A stretch of 64,000 nt of DNA from the NCBI GenBank assembly GCA_035236585.1, contig CP141137.1:14090327-14154326 (forward strand), written 5' to 3'. This document shows positions 16,360 through 27,963 of the stretch, in pieces. How positions within the stretch are numbered: the stretch's first letter is position 1; every line of letters starts with the position of its first letter. Under the pieces are notes generated by a model, which was not told the DNA's origin, made no database searches, and worked only from the letters and a program-made list of their open reading frames with translations. This DNA is from Warburgia ugandensis. Taxonomy: Eukaryota; Streptophyta; Magnoliopsida; Canellales; Canellaceae. The position numbers and the translations under genes were made by a program.

Positions 16360-16860
16360 CTGCATGACATGGGTCATGTAGTTCGTAGATGAAGGATCAA
16401 CTGCATGATCCGATCAAACACCTTTACATGACTACCCTTGCATAAATTATTGACGTAGGATAAACACCTTTGCATGGATCCCATTGACTAAATTGTCTAT
16501 GTAGAATAAAATAGTTACCATCCTTGCATGGCCACACTTGCATTAAGTTAGCATATGGGCCACCACCTTTTCCATGGTATATCCATGTAAGCCATATCGC
16601 ATTTTCGTGGAATATTTACAAAAGGTGTCACATTTTGCATGTAATATATATGTAGAGAATACCACATTTGCATGAATAATGTGTGAAATATCCATGTATA
16701 ATCTTGCCATCATTATATGGAATATTCACATAAAGTCGCTACCTTTTGCCATGAAATATCCACGTAGGGCATATCACTTATCATACATTATGCATGCAAT
16801 ATCCACCTAGGGGGCTTGCCACCTTTGTATGAATAATGCATGCACGGTTATTAATTATCA
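16360..16860. repeat. Degenerate tandem array 3 (GCATG/ATATCCA theme)
   Basis: Irregular repeats of a roughly 55-65 bp theme: CACCTTTTGCATG, GGAATATCCATGTA, GGGCATATCACA. The third array in a row with its own unrelated unit. No coding content. Confidence 0.6.
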
Positions 16861-17099
16861 TCTTTAGAGCCTTCTGGTTAGAACGGTGATAACTAAAAAG
16901 GTCCTTTTCATCCATCAATTTATCTAAGATAATAATGTACTCTTTGAATTTTATCTCTTTTTTATCAAGGATTGATACATGAGGATTCCACTAGCATGAT
17001 TTTGGTCTATCCATCTCAAGTTAGCATCGATGAGCAAGCACCATTGGATATTTAACATTTAAGATTTGATCTTCTTAACACAAGATTTATGATGCATCT

Positions 17100-20000
17100 T
17101 TTGAATTCTAATGATCTACCTTACATAAGATCTAGTCCAAATAAGCTAGTTTTTTCCACATATAGTGCCCGTCAATTAGAGAAATCTCATCATTTGGTCT
17201 TATTTTTCTAGACGTCTAAGATCCATGTAATGTATTATCATTTGATGGTTATAGATACATTTTGGTTTTCACATATTGTTTTTCCAAATATTCATGGATG
17301 TATCCTTTAACAACAAAATCTGATGGTTATAAATACATTCTTCTTTTTCAAACAACTAGTCATTGTGCCATGTAGTATCATCTGATGATTATACATACAT
17401 TTTAGTTGTCATAGATGATTTCACCAAATATTCATGGATATATACTTTAAAAACCAGATCATAAGTATATTAATCTTTCATCAAATTCAAAGCCTTAGTT
17501 GAATGTCATTTTAATACCAAGATCAAATCTTTCAAATTGGATTGGGGAGGAGAAATTCGAATTGTGAATAAATTTCTTAAAAGTTGTGGGATGCAATATA
17601 GTATTGCTTGCACCAATACACATGAGCAAAATAGATATGTTGAGTGCAAGATCTGTCACTTGATGCAAATGACCTTATCATTATTTGCACACTCTAATAC
17701 TCCTTTTAAATTTTGGCATTATGCCTTTGAAATGATAGTTTATCTCAACATTTACAATGGAAATGCTCTTTTGAAATTCTGGCAATCGACCTCTTGATTA
17801 CAAAGCTTAAAAGTCCTTTGGATATGCATATTATTCATTCATCCGACCTTGCAAAACACAAAATTGAGTTTTGTTTGATCCCATATATCTTTTTAGGATA
17901 TAGTCCTAGTCATGCAGCATATATATATATATATATATATATTTACATCACATATCAAGAAGTATATTCTTTGATAGACATATTTTATTTGATGAAATAT
18001 ATTTTTCTTTCAAGGAAAATCAATCTTAAGCCACCTCCAGTTGCTCACAAGACTTGGAGTATTCTTCTTACTCATAGTTGTGCACCAACAATGGGACCCA
18101 TCATAAGTACACATTCATCTTCAACTTCTAATTTACAAATTTCCAATTTTCGTCCACCCAATTCAAATTTTCTTCCAACCAATTCAAATTTAAGCTCAAA
18201 TACTCCTTTAAATTCGTAACTCAACTCTTATGCTCTTACTAATCCATTATATCTCCCAAATCATCTCCTAAATATCAACCCTAATCAACCTCAACCATCC
18301 CAACATATCCCATTATCCTCTCCCCCCATTCATCAATCCTTTCCATCCATATCTCCTTCCTTACCCATTCCATATTTTAATTTGAATTCTAGTTCAATTT
18401 CCCTCCAAAATTTAATTAATTTCTTAAAATAACTTGCATATCCCTTCTTCTCATCCAAATTCAAATTTCATTGATGTAAACTACTTACCTCATCCAAATT
18501 CAATTTCAAATCATAAAAAAAAGTTAAATTAAACTTTTAGCATTGTTGGCTTAGATTTGGTTAAGGAGATGTGCAGGAACATATTCCAACACCTAAGACT
18601 ACATATGCACCATTAGTAGTCTAGAATATACAAGGATAAGGGGCCCAAAACTAGTTTCACATTCTGTCGTGCCTACAGAGTTGTAGAAGCATTTATTGCA
18701 AGGTTAAATGTCAAGATTAGAGCAAATAAAAATTTAAACAATTTTCATAAGATTTAAACTTTAATTAATACATCAGTATCTTCCTTAAATACAAATCTTA
18801 ATACCTTCAATTACAATAAATAAAAATTACTAATTAATTCTTCAACAAAGAACCTTCCTCTATTCTGTAGTTTTTCCTCGTCACAATCTTCTTTTCAATA
18901 GGATCTTCACTATTCTAAGAAATTAAACATATCTCAACGAACTTACATTCCTTAGGCATACTAGAACTATTTGTGTGTTTTATTTTCTTAACACCAATGA
19001 CTACTCATTTTACTTTATAGATTTTTATACATCCAACACATACATATAGATGAAGTACAACTTTTTCAAGTAAAGCAATACTAATTCAAATTCAAAGCCA
19101 AATATTAAATGCAAAATTAAAAAAAAATTTAGGATATCAAATATAATTCAAATCCAAAATACTAGTTTGTGCATCAAACATTATCAAGTGAAGTGATATC
19201 TACTGACATATAGTCTAGATGATTTCACTGCCCAGCTTATCATATGAGGTTTAGAGTACCTACCAGTGAGAACAATAAATACCTCACTAGAATATTGTAA
19301 GGCAAGCACAAATACCAACATTTATTAGATTGTGGTTCAAATAAATCTAAGCAAGAAGTCCTGAAAACTCATTGACATGATATGTCTCAACAGAGGTCAT
19401 CCTAAAGTATATCTTAGATGAGTCATCCACTATAACTATCATTGATGAGGAGTCTAAACAAATAACTCTTTATCAATGTATTGAATAGATCCAAATAGAC
19501 CCCTAATAACATCTTACTGGGGTCCAGAAGTAGGAACAAATATAAATAAGAGGACTTACACACCCTAGTTAGATGTCGAATAGAAATTCTGATTTTGAGT
19601 TTAATTTCTTTTTCAAATACTTTCAAGTCTTTCAAAATTTACATATATTTTCAAACCTTTTCAAACCTTTCTTTGAAGGATCATGTAGCATTAAATGCTT
19701 AGTTTCAAATTTTTTGAAATAATAATTCCATCAAAATATTTCAAATACCTTTTTTAACTACTCATTTTCTCAATAAAATATTCTTTTAAAAAATTTATAT
19801 TTATCTAATTCAAAAATAACCTTTTTACAAATATTTTTTTTTTATTAAAACCATTTATCAAAACATTGATAAAAAGCCTATTAATTTAGAAGCTTCATTT
19901 TTAGATTCTCAGTTTAAATCCTTAAAATTCACTTAACAGTGAAATTTCTCAATTTTTTAATAATTGGCAACCTTTAATAACTTAAAATAAATTTTCAAGT

Positions 20001-23000
20001 CTTTTGAAAACACATTGAAAATATATCTTAATTAGAATAATTTTCAATCTTTATACATTATCTTAATCATAGATCAAATTCAACTTATGGTATTTTCTTT
20101 CAATCCTAGTTTTTGATCCACTAAATTGCCTGTGTTTATCTATAAATTTATTATAACTCTTTTAAATTGGATTGATTTAACATCATTCTTATATAGATCA
20201 GATTTCTTATTATCTAAATTAATTTATATATGATCTTTCATTTAGGTTTATGTTTGGTAATGTCAATCTAAGATTTTATTCTTTTGATTAGATTAGATTA
20301 TGTGTCTCGGATAAATTTTACTTTTGGTTTAATCTTAAACTATTTTCTATCATCTTATGGACTGTGCATATCTAATTGATATGATTGACTTTGTATATAT
20401 CTAAGTGCACTATTCAAATTATGATCTTACATGTAATTATCAAGATCATGCACTTATATGCATAATTCAAGATCTTGCACTCTTAATTGCTTGATCAAGA
20501 TTATTCACATAAAATTAAGATCATGCACACATATTTTTGTGATCAAGATAATGTGCAACAAGGTAGAATTGTTAAGATTTTGTGCATAGGATCTAGATCA
20601 TGCACAAAATGTACTATCAAGATCGCATGAAATGAAAATTATATCTCATCTAAGCATAGATCTAATGGTTATAACTCATACGACATTGTGCAGTTCAGTC
20701 CTAGCTTAGATCTACATTACAATCTAATTGTAAATGAAATGAAATCATTGATATTTTTTAGATATAACTATAGTATACTTACTTGACTTTAGATCACATT
20801 TTTCCTAAGATTTCGAGCTGATACTCTGGATGATTTTTGCTGCACGCTGAAAATGACTAAAATCACTAGTTGGATTTCACTAGGATTTGGATGTGATGTT
20901 TGAGGGTTAGAGTTTCTAGAAAGGGTTTTCACATATGATAAGAGTGAGATTTTTGAAGAATATTTGCTTTTACAATCTCATTCCAAATTTTTATGTTTTC
21001 CACCATTTAACATTTCAAATCCAACATTCTAAATTAAATCTTCATGATTTTGATCATCCTTGAACGTTGGATGAGATCTAACAGTAAAACACTTTAATAT
21101 CTAGTCTTAATTAAGTTTTATATATGAATATAACTGTCATATATTTTCATATATAGATTTAATCTAATTTGGATGGTTAGATCTTCATGATCTAAAATCA
21201 ACGTTTGCGATTAAAAATGTGTGGAATTGTAAATAGTACCATATTTTGAATTTAAATACTAATTTCAAATTAATATCAAATTTTAATTAAAAATCAATTG
21301 AGAAAGATGTCTTTAGATCCAAAATTCAATTCTAGATTATAATGCCTTCTCCTTTTAAATGTAACCAATTCTACTCAATTAACAATTAGTTTTAAATACT
21401 TTTAAGTGTTAATTAACTACTTAACTTAATTATTCTGATTCAATATTTTAAATCTAATTTATAACTTAGTTAAATTATTAAATAACTAATATAGGTTAAG
21501 TAGTTAGTTAGCTAACTACTCAACTAGCCTAACTAAGTAACTAACATAATGAGTAACAGGTTTTTGTCTAAAAACGTGCCATTTAATTTTTTATTTTTTG
21601 AAGATAATAATCAAATAAAAAGACTACTTTGTCCTCAATAACTTTATGAAATTTTATTATAAAAATTTGGAATATTACACATTCAAACAACCTCCCCCAA
21701 ATGCATTTCTCTCTATGCTTTCTAAGTTGGAAAAGCTACCTATTTTTCTGATGCTAAGTGCTTCCAAGAATGGCACCATGCACCAATGTGATAATTAAAT
21801 ATGGAGCTTGATCCTTAGTATCTCAAAACAATAACTACGAAGCAAGGCTTGTAGCTAAGGGTTACAACTAGCATCCCAGCATTGATTGTACCGAGGCTTT
21901 TAATCCGGTTGTCCAAGCAATATATTAACCTATGCTCAATCCTCTCCTTTGCATACTCATGAGGCTAGCATTTACGTCAACGTGAATAATGCTTTCTTGC
22001 ATGGTGAATTGTCCGCGGAAGTGTATATGACTTAACTTGCCCGGGTTTGTCGATGAATTATTACTGTACTTCATTGCCATGTGCACAAGTTTATCTCCAA
22101 TCTCAAACAAGCACCTCGGGCATAATTTACTAAGCTTAGGTCACAGTTATGCAAATTGGGTTTTCAAGGAAAACCAATAGCTCTCTATTCATTTAGCGGA
22201 ATAATGATGTTGTTGTATATCTTCTTGTATAAGTTAATGATATCAGCCTAACTGGTAATAATCCTATGGCTATATCAGCAATCGTCAAGGCCTTATAGAG
22301 TCACATTTTGCTCTAAAAGACTTGGGGAGACTTCACTATGTTTTGGGACTTGAAGTACGACATACACCCCAAGGGTTGTTATTATCGTAGAGAAGTATAT
22401 TCAAGACATGCCAATGTCCACCACCTTCACGCTCTAAACAAATAGGCAAACCTATGGATAATCCTCAATTATATTGGGGTGTTGTTGGCTACGTTTGTCA
22501 GTGTATGCTCCTTAAGAAGGATCATTAGCAAGCTGTCAACACATCATATGCTATCTCAAGCATACACAATTAATCAGCATTCTTATTTCCAAATCCAAGT
22601 CATTCATGTTACAAGTTTTCTCGGACACGGAATAGGCTGGTTGCCCTAATGAGAGAAAAACTAGAGGTGGCTTCCCTATTTTTTCTTGGTGATAATCTTA
22701 TATCTTGGTTGGCAAAGAAACAGTCCACTAGAGAGAGATCTTCCACTGAGTCAGAATATAGAGCCTTGCTAAATGCCACCGCTAAAGCGGTTTGGGTTCA
22801 GTCTCTTCTTCGAGAACTTGGTGTGGCTTCATTAGAATCACCAGTAATAGGGTGCAATAAGCCGGGAATGTACTTAAAAACAATTCCAGTTTTCATGCGT
22901 GTATATGAAAGAGGAACTTGACCTTTATTTTGTTTGTGACATAGAATCCAAAGGCCTCTTAGATGTGCAGTTCATATCTACAAGAGATCAACTAGCGGAT

Positions 23001-23260
23001 GTCATGACCAAACCACTATCATCCACTTGATTCATCCTCACGTGACAAGTTAAGAATCACGAGTTTGGATTCTTAACTGCAGGAGGCGTATTAGACTGCA
23101 TTATCATTGTATGCCATTCAGGGGTTATTTCTATAATTTTCATAATCCTAAGTTGTATGTAAACCTATAAATACGAAAAGAAATGACTCTCACATTTGAG
23201 TGTGCATTATATTGTAACAATACGCAATTTGATTATTCCCTTCCATGATAACAATATCAT
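17100..23260 (+). mobile_element. Ty1/copia retrotransposon relic (Ale/Retrofit-like), split by a solo LTR
   Basis: Broken element on +. Parts in order: pre-integrase zinc region and integrase (about 17150-17800), the GYSPSH end of integrase (about 17800-18000), a Pro/Ser-rich linker (18000-18450), then after an inserted solo LTR (18665-21679) the reverse transcriptase (21740-22450) and RNase H (22650-23030). A polypurine-like AGGAGGCG precedes a short 3' LTR starting near 23089 that has a TATA-like CTATAAATA at about 23166. No gag or 5' LTR was recognised. It carries many breaks and is an old fossil. The short LTR and the GYSPSH motif suggest the Ale lineage (inference). Confidence 0.85.
18665..21679 (+). 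mobile_element. Solo LTR, 3.0 kb, nested in the copia relic, with 5-bp target duplication
   Basis: Starts TGTCGTGCCTACAG and ends GGAATATTACA, with CATTC on both sides (18660-18664 and 21680-21684). The copia coding sequence stops before it and resumes after it, which independently supports an insertion at this point. Near its start is GTTGTAGAAGCATTTA, loosely like a GTGGCAGCGTCAAG segment near the start of the solo LTR at 9689, so both may come from related long-LTR gypsy families (inference). AT-rich throughout and without coding homology. It is younger than the copia relic. Confidence 0.78.
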
Positions 23261-23285
23261 AATGTGTAAGCAAAAACAATGATGG

Positions 23286-23286
<1 letters not shown>

Positions 23287-23333
<47 letters not shown>
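23287..23333. repeat. (TA)n microsatellite, about 46 bp
   Basis: Pure TA repeat just beyond the copia 3' LTR. A shorter (TA)n run also lies at about 17920-17942 inside the copia relic. Confidence 0.95.
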
Positions 23334-23336
<3 letters not shown>

Positions 23337-24149
23337 TGGGAAGTAAAGAGAAAATAGTCTGTTGTGCATTCTAATGTAATGGTGAACTTAGCAAACTGAT
23401 TCCCAGATGTCAGTTTTAAGGTCAAAGAAACCATTTTTTAAGTGGTAAACCCCTGATTGATTCCTCTTTCTGAAAGACTAGGCAAACAGCCAATATTATA
23501 CGTCATCATCCAGATCGCCATAAAGGAATTCATCGTTGCCATCCAACTTCAGATGCAAGCTACCCAACAATTAATGACCCATGAATTGTGAGCTTTCTGA
23601 TGAGTTTGAAAATCTCATGGTAATCGTGCCTTCTATCTGTATATAACTATTTTAGCAACCAGTAAGTACTATAAATTTCACTTCTAAGACCAAGGTATCC
23701 ATTGAGATATAACTCTCAAACTACTTCTCAGATCCCCTCGATCGGCAACAGAGCCCTTTTACGTAAAGAAGTACCCTAACATAATGTGTGATCACTCACT
23801 AACTTGCCTAATGTTGGTGAACTTATTCGTTATTATGGTCATGAGTTTGTACTTTCTCTTAGTGCATTACTGTCCACTTTAATCATTAGTTATCACTATC
23901 AAAGCCTTATTGGCGTGTTATTAATACAAGGAATCACTATCATTACCTTGTTTTGTAATGAAAAGTAGTTCTCTTTGCTCAAAGCTGGTGGTAAAGCTTC
24001 GCCTAACCTGAGCCTATTTAATAAACAAATAAAATGTAAACTCTTTATCTTGGTTGAGAGGAAATGTTGTCACTTTCAAATTCCGAAGTATGGTGCAACC
24101 ATACGAGGACAAAATGACAAAGTAGAAGCAGACAGTTTTTTCCAGTAGT

Positions 24150-24182
24150 AAAAACGAACGAACGAACGAACGAACAAACAAA
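24150..24182. repeat. Short (GAAC)n tetranucleotide repeat
   Basis: About five GAAC units followed by AAAC variants. It explains the Arg-Ser-Phe-Val repeats of the overlapping - strand frame. Confidence 0.85.
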
Positions 24183-25469
24183 GGAGGACAGAGAAACATC
24201 TCCTTTATAATCTCCCTCTTTATCTTCTTTCCTTAGTCCATGACATTGCCCCTAAGTTGCTGTGTCCGGGGGAACACCATCTCAAGGGTATACACCGGTC
24301 TCAATGCAAAAGTGGGGTAAGATTTTTGGTGGTCTAAACCATTGATCATGTGGACTCCATTTTAGTAGGCTTTCCCCCAAAAATCTTCTCCCTTAGCTGC
24401 GGCATACATGACCTTTTTTTTCGAAATAGTTAATATTATAGATAGAGCTTAAAAATTACGTTCGTCTACGCACCCATGTATAATTACAATATATAAAAAC
24501 ATAACTAAGTAAAAATTCTGGTAGTTAAACATTAGTCCTCCAATTCGATAGCATAATTGACCCATTTATCTTCAAGAAAAAAAAGAAAAAGACCATGTAT
24601 CCACTGGCCTGTTTTCCTCCCAAAATACGTAAACCAGTATTAAGTTGATCTTGGCTATTGTTCTGGTGGTGGCTATGGTAGTTCTATTCCTCTATGATTT
24701 TTTGACACTCTTTGATTATGTAAGCTATCTAAATTAATGACTTCTGTATTATTAGGGATTTGAGCTGAGTTGCCATGCATGAAAGAAGAAAGAGCTAGGA
24801 TAGGAATACACAAAGGCATTTTCTTTTTCCAAGCGTTTAATGCCTGTGTCCACCATTGAAGAAAAAGAAGAGAAAAAAGTGCACATTATTAGAGCCTCTT
24901 AATTCACAAGGTTTTGTTTTCGCCTCTAATTAAGCGTAAATTTGTAAGCCACTGATTCCGTGAACCACAGCCAGGTCGGACGAGACATCTGTTTGTACGA
25001 GGCAAAGACTGATGATCGACACGATTACAGTTTATCGTTTCTCCCTTTTTTATTTTGTAAGTTCTTCCTTTATCCTTCTACGTTTCTCAATTTTCTTTTG
25101 GAACGACTGTGAGCAGCCTCAAACACTAGGTAGCTTCCTAGTTTTGCCTTTTATATTTATACCTCCAGATGGGAAACGGCTATTAGTTGGCCTGGAGCAT
25201 TTGGGTGTCGCACTAGCATGTTCATGTAATCTATTGCAACATTGTCCAGTTAGTTTCTGTTCTGGTGTCTGATCTTAGTGGGGCACAAAGTAGGTATAGC
25301 GTGATGGATTATTTTCAACTTACAGTCATCGTGATTATGTGCCACAAAGGTAAGGTTCCAACGGAAGAACAAGAGGAAAATACATTCAATAAAGAGAAGT
25401 CGAAACCCAGAAGGTCAAATTGCCTTTCTTTCTGCGGAGTCGGTTTTCATGGACAGGGCACTAAGAAAT

Positions 25470-25915
25470 TTCCACCACGTTTCTAGCAGTCATAGTGAAA
25501 ATCGAGATTGCATGTTCGAAACTAGAAGCAAATGTTTCGTGGGAAATAAGAAAAATATTTTTTACATACCAATCTTCCTCTACTGATTCCCCGTTTTCTA
25601 CCGGCAGCTTTGCAGTCCCATCTGTCTCTTCGGCATGGGAAGCTGCTGCAATCACTATATTGAGAGCAATAGGAGAGGACCACAAGTAGAACACAAGAAA
25701 TATTGCTATCTTACCTTTGTTGTGCAGAAGTTTATTACTTCCGCGGATGAAAATCCAGGCACGCAAAGCAAAGAAAAGACAAATTCGAATGGACATGTTA
25801 CTGTCCCTTTAATCTGGAGATAATGCTTTCTCACCTTTGTCAATGCATAATAATTGAAGAATACTGACTGTCTTATAGAACTTATGATTTTCCAAAGGGG
25901 CCACTGCTGCATGAG
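25470..25915 (-). other. Possible exons of an unrecognised gene
   Basis: Read on -, three stretches end in good donor-like sites: one from the ATG at 25912 to CAAAG/GTGAG near 25834, one ending CAAAG/GTAAG near 25708, and one from an AG acceptor near 25660 to GATTG/GTATG near 25577, which codes for the acidic ASHAEETDGTAKLPVENGES. The base composition here is more gene-like than its surroundings. No known family is recognised and no continuation on either side was found, so this may be chance or a gene fragment. Confidence 0.18.
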
Positions 25916-27177
25916 AATTGAAGTTTAACAGAGCATTTTATACTGGAATGATTCCCAATTCTCTTGGTGCAGAGCCCTGGGGAGCATAGCAGATATGAGA
26001 AATCTGTAGAACACATGTAATTAAAGCTAGGTTTGAATGGTGGATTCTTGTTGACAATGAGTTCACTTGCATTTAGTACTTGAATCTCTGGAGGAGCAAC
26101 TTGATCCCAGAACGCATGAAGACCATGAGAACCAAGAATCTGATTTATGACTAACTTACATGTCTATGGTTTGTGAACCTCACAAGAAGCAACCTGAACT
26201 TGAATTCCAAGCTATTGGGTTTATGATGAAGTTTCCCCAATAGTAATTAATACAACATAGCCTTGTGAGGTGCTGAATTAAAATTCAAATATTTTCATGT
26301 CAAACACATTTCACACCGCAAGGAGGGTTTCAATAGTAATCAAGGAAAACCATACCAAGTTCAGTCATTATGAACAGCAAATTGCAACATAGGTAGACCT
26401 CTAACTGTAAGCTCCCAGGAGTCTCACAAAATGGAATCAGATGAACTATGACAGATTGTTCTCATACATCTTTGATGACTTAAATGAAACAGCAACCTAT
26501 ATCAGGGTTATGGGAGATGATGAAACACAAGCCTTCTTTTACATGAACTATGGAAGTAGGAACTTTCATGCATGACTTCCTGGATACAAGACCAGTTCCT
26601 GACACTGGAGAGCTCTTACGTTTCCATTGAAACAATCCTTTTCACTTGCTTACTCTCAAAAGAAGACCAACATATCTTTTGTCATGCGTTATGGAATTGA
26701 AAATTTTCCTATATTTCTGCAAGATTCCCCACCATGCAGTATTGTATTAGCAAAAACGTGGTGTCTTTGGTATCCAATGATTTGCTAAGAGTTCAGGGCA
26801 CTGTTGTTGAAATCTTTTAGTTCACAAAAACTGAAGCCTTCAATCTGTGTTGTCCAATCATAATAATCTGAGCATGGCAACAAAATTGATACTTGACACT
26901 CAAAATGGATGCCTAACTGGTTCTTGACGTTTGTGACAATAACAAATAAAAGAGATCTCCCCAACTAATACATACCTGGCTAACATGCTTGCAGAATGTC
27001 ATACCACTCTAATTACAGATTGGCATCTTGGTCAAATCACATGCAGACAAGAAAAACCTCTGAAAAACATATAGCTAGCAAATCAACAAAGCCTGTTTCT
27101 GACTACTGAAATAGAAAAAGCACCTGTTATCTCCCAATGAGGCACCAAAACATATACTAGAAGAATGACACTCTTAG

Positions 27178-27179
<2 letters not shown>

Positions 27180-27227
<48 letters not shown>
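27180..27227. repeat. (CA)n microsatellite, about 48 bp, in the GI 3' flank
   Basis: Pure CA repeat 440 bp beyond the GI stop codon, that is (TG)n in the GI sense strand. It may lie in or close to the GI 3' UTR. The Cys-Val repeats of the overlapping - frame are an artefact. Confidence 0.95.
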
Positions 27228-27230
<3 letters not shown>

Positions 27231-27666
27231 TATTGTAAGGTTTGGAACAGACCTGCAACCTGTGCTTGCTGATGCAGCCTGCATGAAAGGACTCCACTAG
27301 CAGGCGTAGAATGCATCACTTGCATTTAGGAGGGACTCAATTTACAACAGGTACGAGGTAGAAAGGAAATATGAAAACAATATGCAGATAGAGCATCCAT
27401 CCCCTGTGTTCACTGTATATCAACCTTGACTGAAACTGCTTCATCATATCTACAAAAAAAAAAAACCTGCAACTGCTGCTTTGGCATATCTACATTCTTC
27501 AAACCAAACCATTCTTGTTAAAACTGATACAATTTCTACTATTCCATCATGAATATAGTGGTGGAAATATACTTGATGTGAAAGCTTCAACAGATCAGTT
27601 TTCCATGTGCTCAGATGTGACAGTATTATTATACAAGGGCATATATCTTTGCTCCATAAGGAGATC

Positions 27667-27963
27667 TCAGAGCGAAATGTTACAGCCCAATTCCCGGGCA
27701 GCAGCATCAAGAAATGCCAGAGTTGTTCCACTTGTGCGCCTGCAGTGAGCTTCCCATGTTAGGCACTTCTCAATGTCTGCATGCCAGTCAATGGCGCCCA
27801 CGGTTAAGTATCTGTAAGGGGGACTATCAATTCCTTTTACATCCTCTTCAGTACTAGGCTTGATCGAGTTAATATGCAAGATATCTCGAAGAACTGATAT
27901 GCTGAGTGCACGCACGTGTGCGCTTGGATGAGAAAGGCAACGGGTGCTGGCTGATAGACGACA
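27667..27963 (-). CDS. GI: GI last coding exon
   Basis: 98 residues from [20 protein letters not shown] to CNISL, then the TGA stop at 27669-27667. The acceptor AG is at 27965-27964, phase 0. The middle (about [14 protein letters not shown]) is shorter than in Arabidopsis, a region that varies in the family; both ends are strongly conserved. Confidence 0.95.
   Translation of the reverse strand, partial: CRLSASTRCLSHPSAHVRALSISVLRDILHINSIKPSTEEDVKGIDSPPYRYLTVGAIDWHADIEKCLTWEAHCRRTSGTTLAFLDAAARELGCNISL

Larger units (their letters stand above)
23261..27666. other. Intergenic DNA and GI 3' flank
   Basis: No confident gene. The part nearest 27666 should include the GI 3' UTR (GI is read on -), but no clear poly(A) signal can be placed. 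The interval holds a (TA)n tract, a short (GAAC)n run, a (CA)n tract and one weak set of splice-like candidate exons on - near 25.5-25.9 kb, listed separately. Confidence 0.5.

Noticed and set aside
15000-16850. CRISPR-like spacing of repeats
   Set aside because: Plant nuclear context, diverged units without unique equal-length spacers; ordinary minisatellite arrays.
27083-27325. Frame with Cys-Val repeats on -
   Set aside because: Product of the (CA)n microsatellite.
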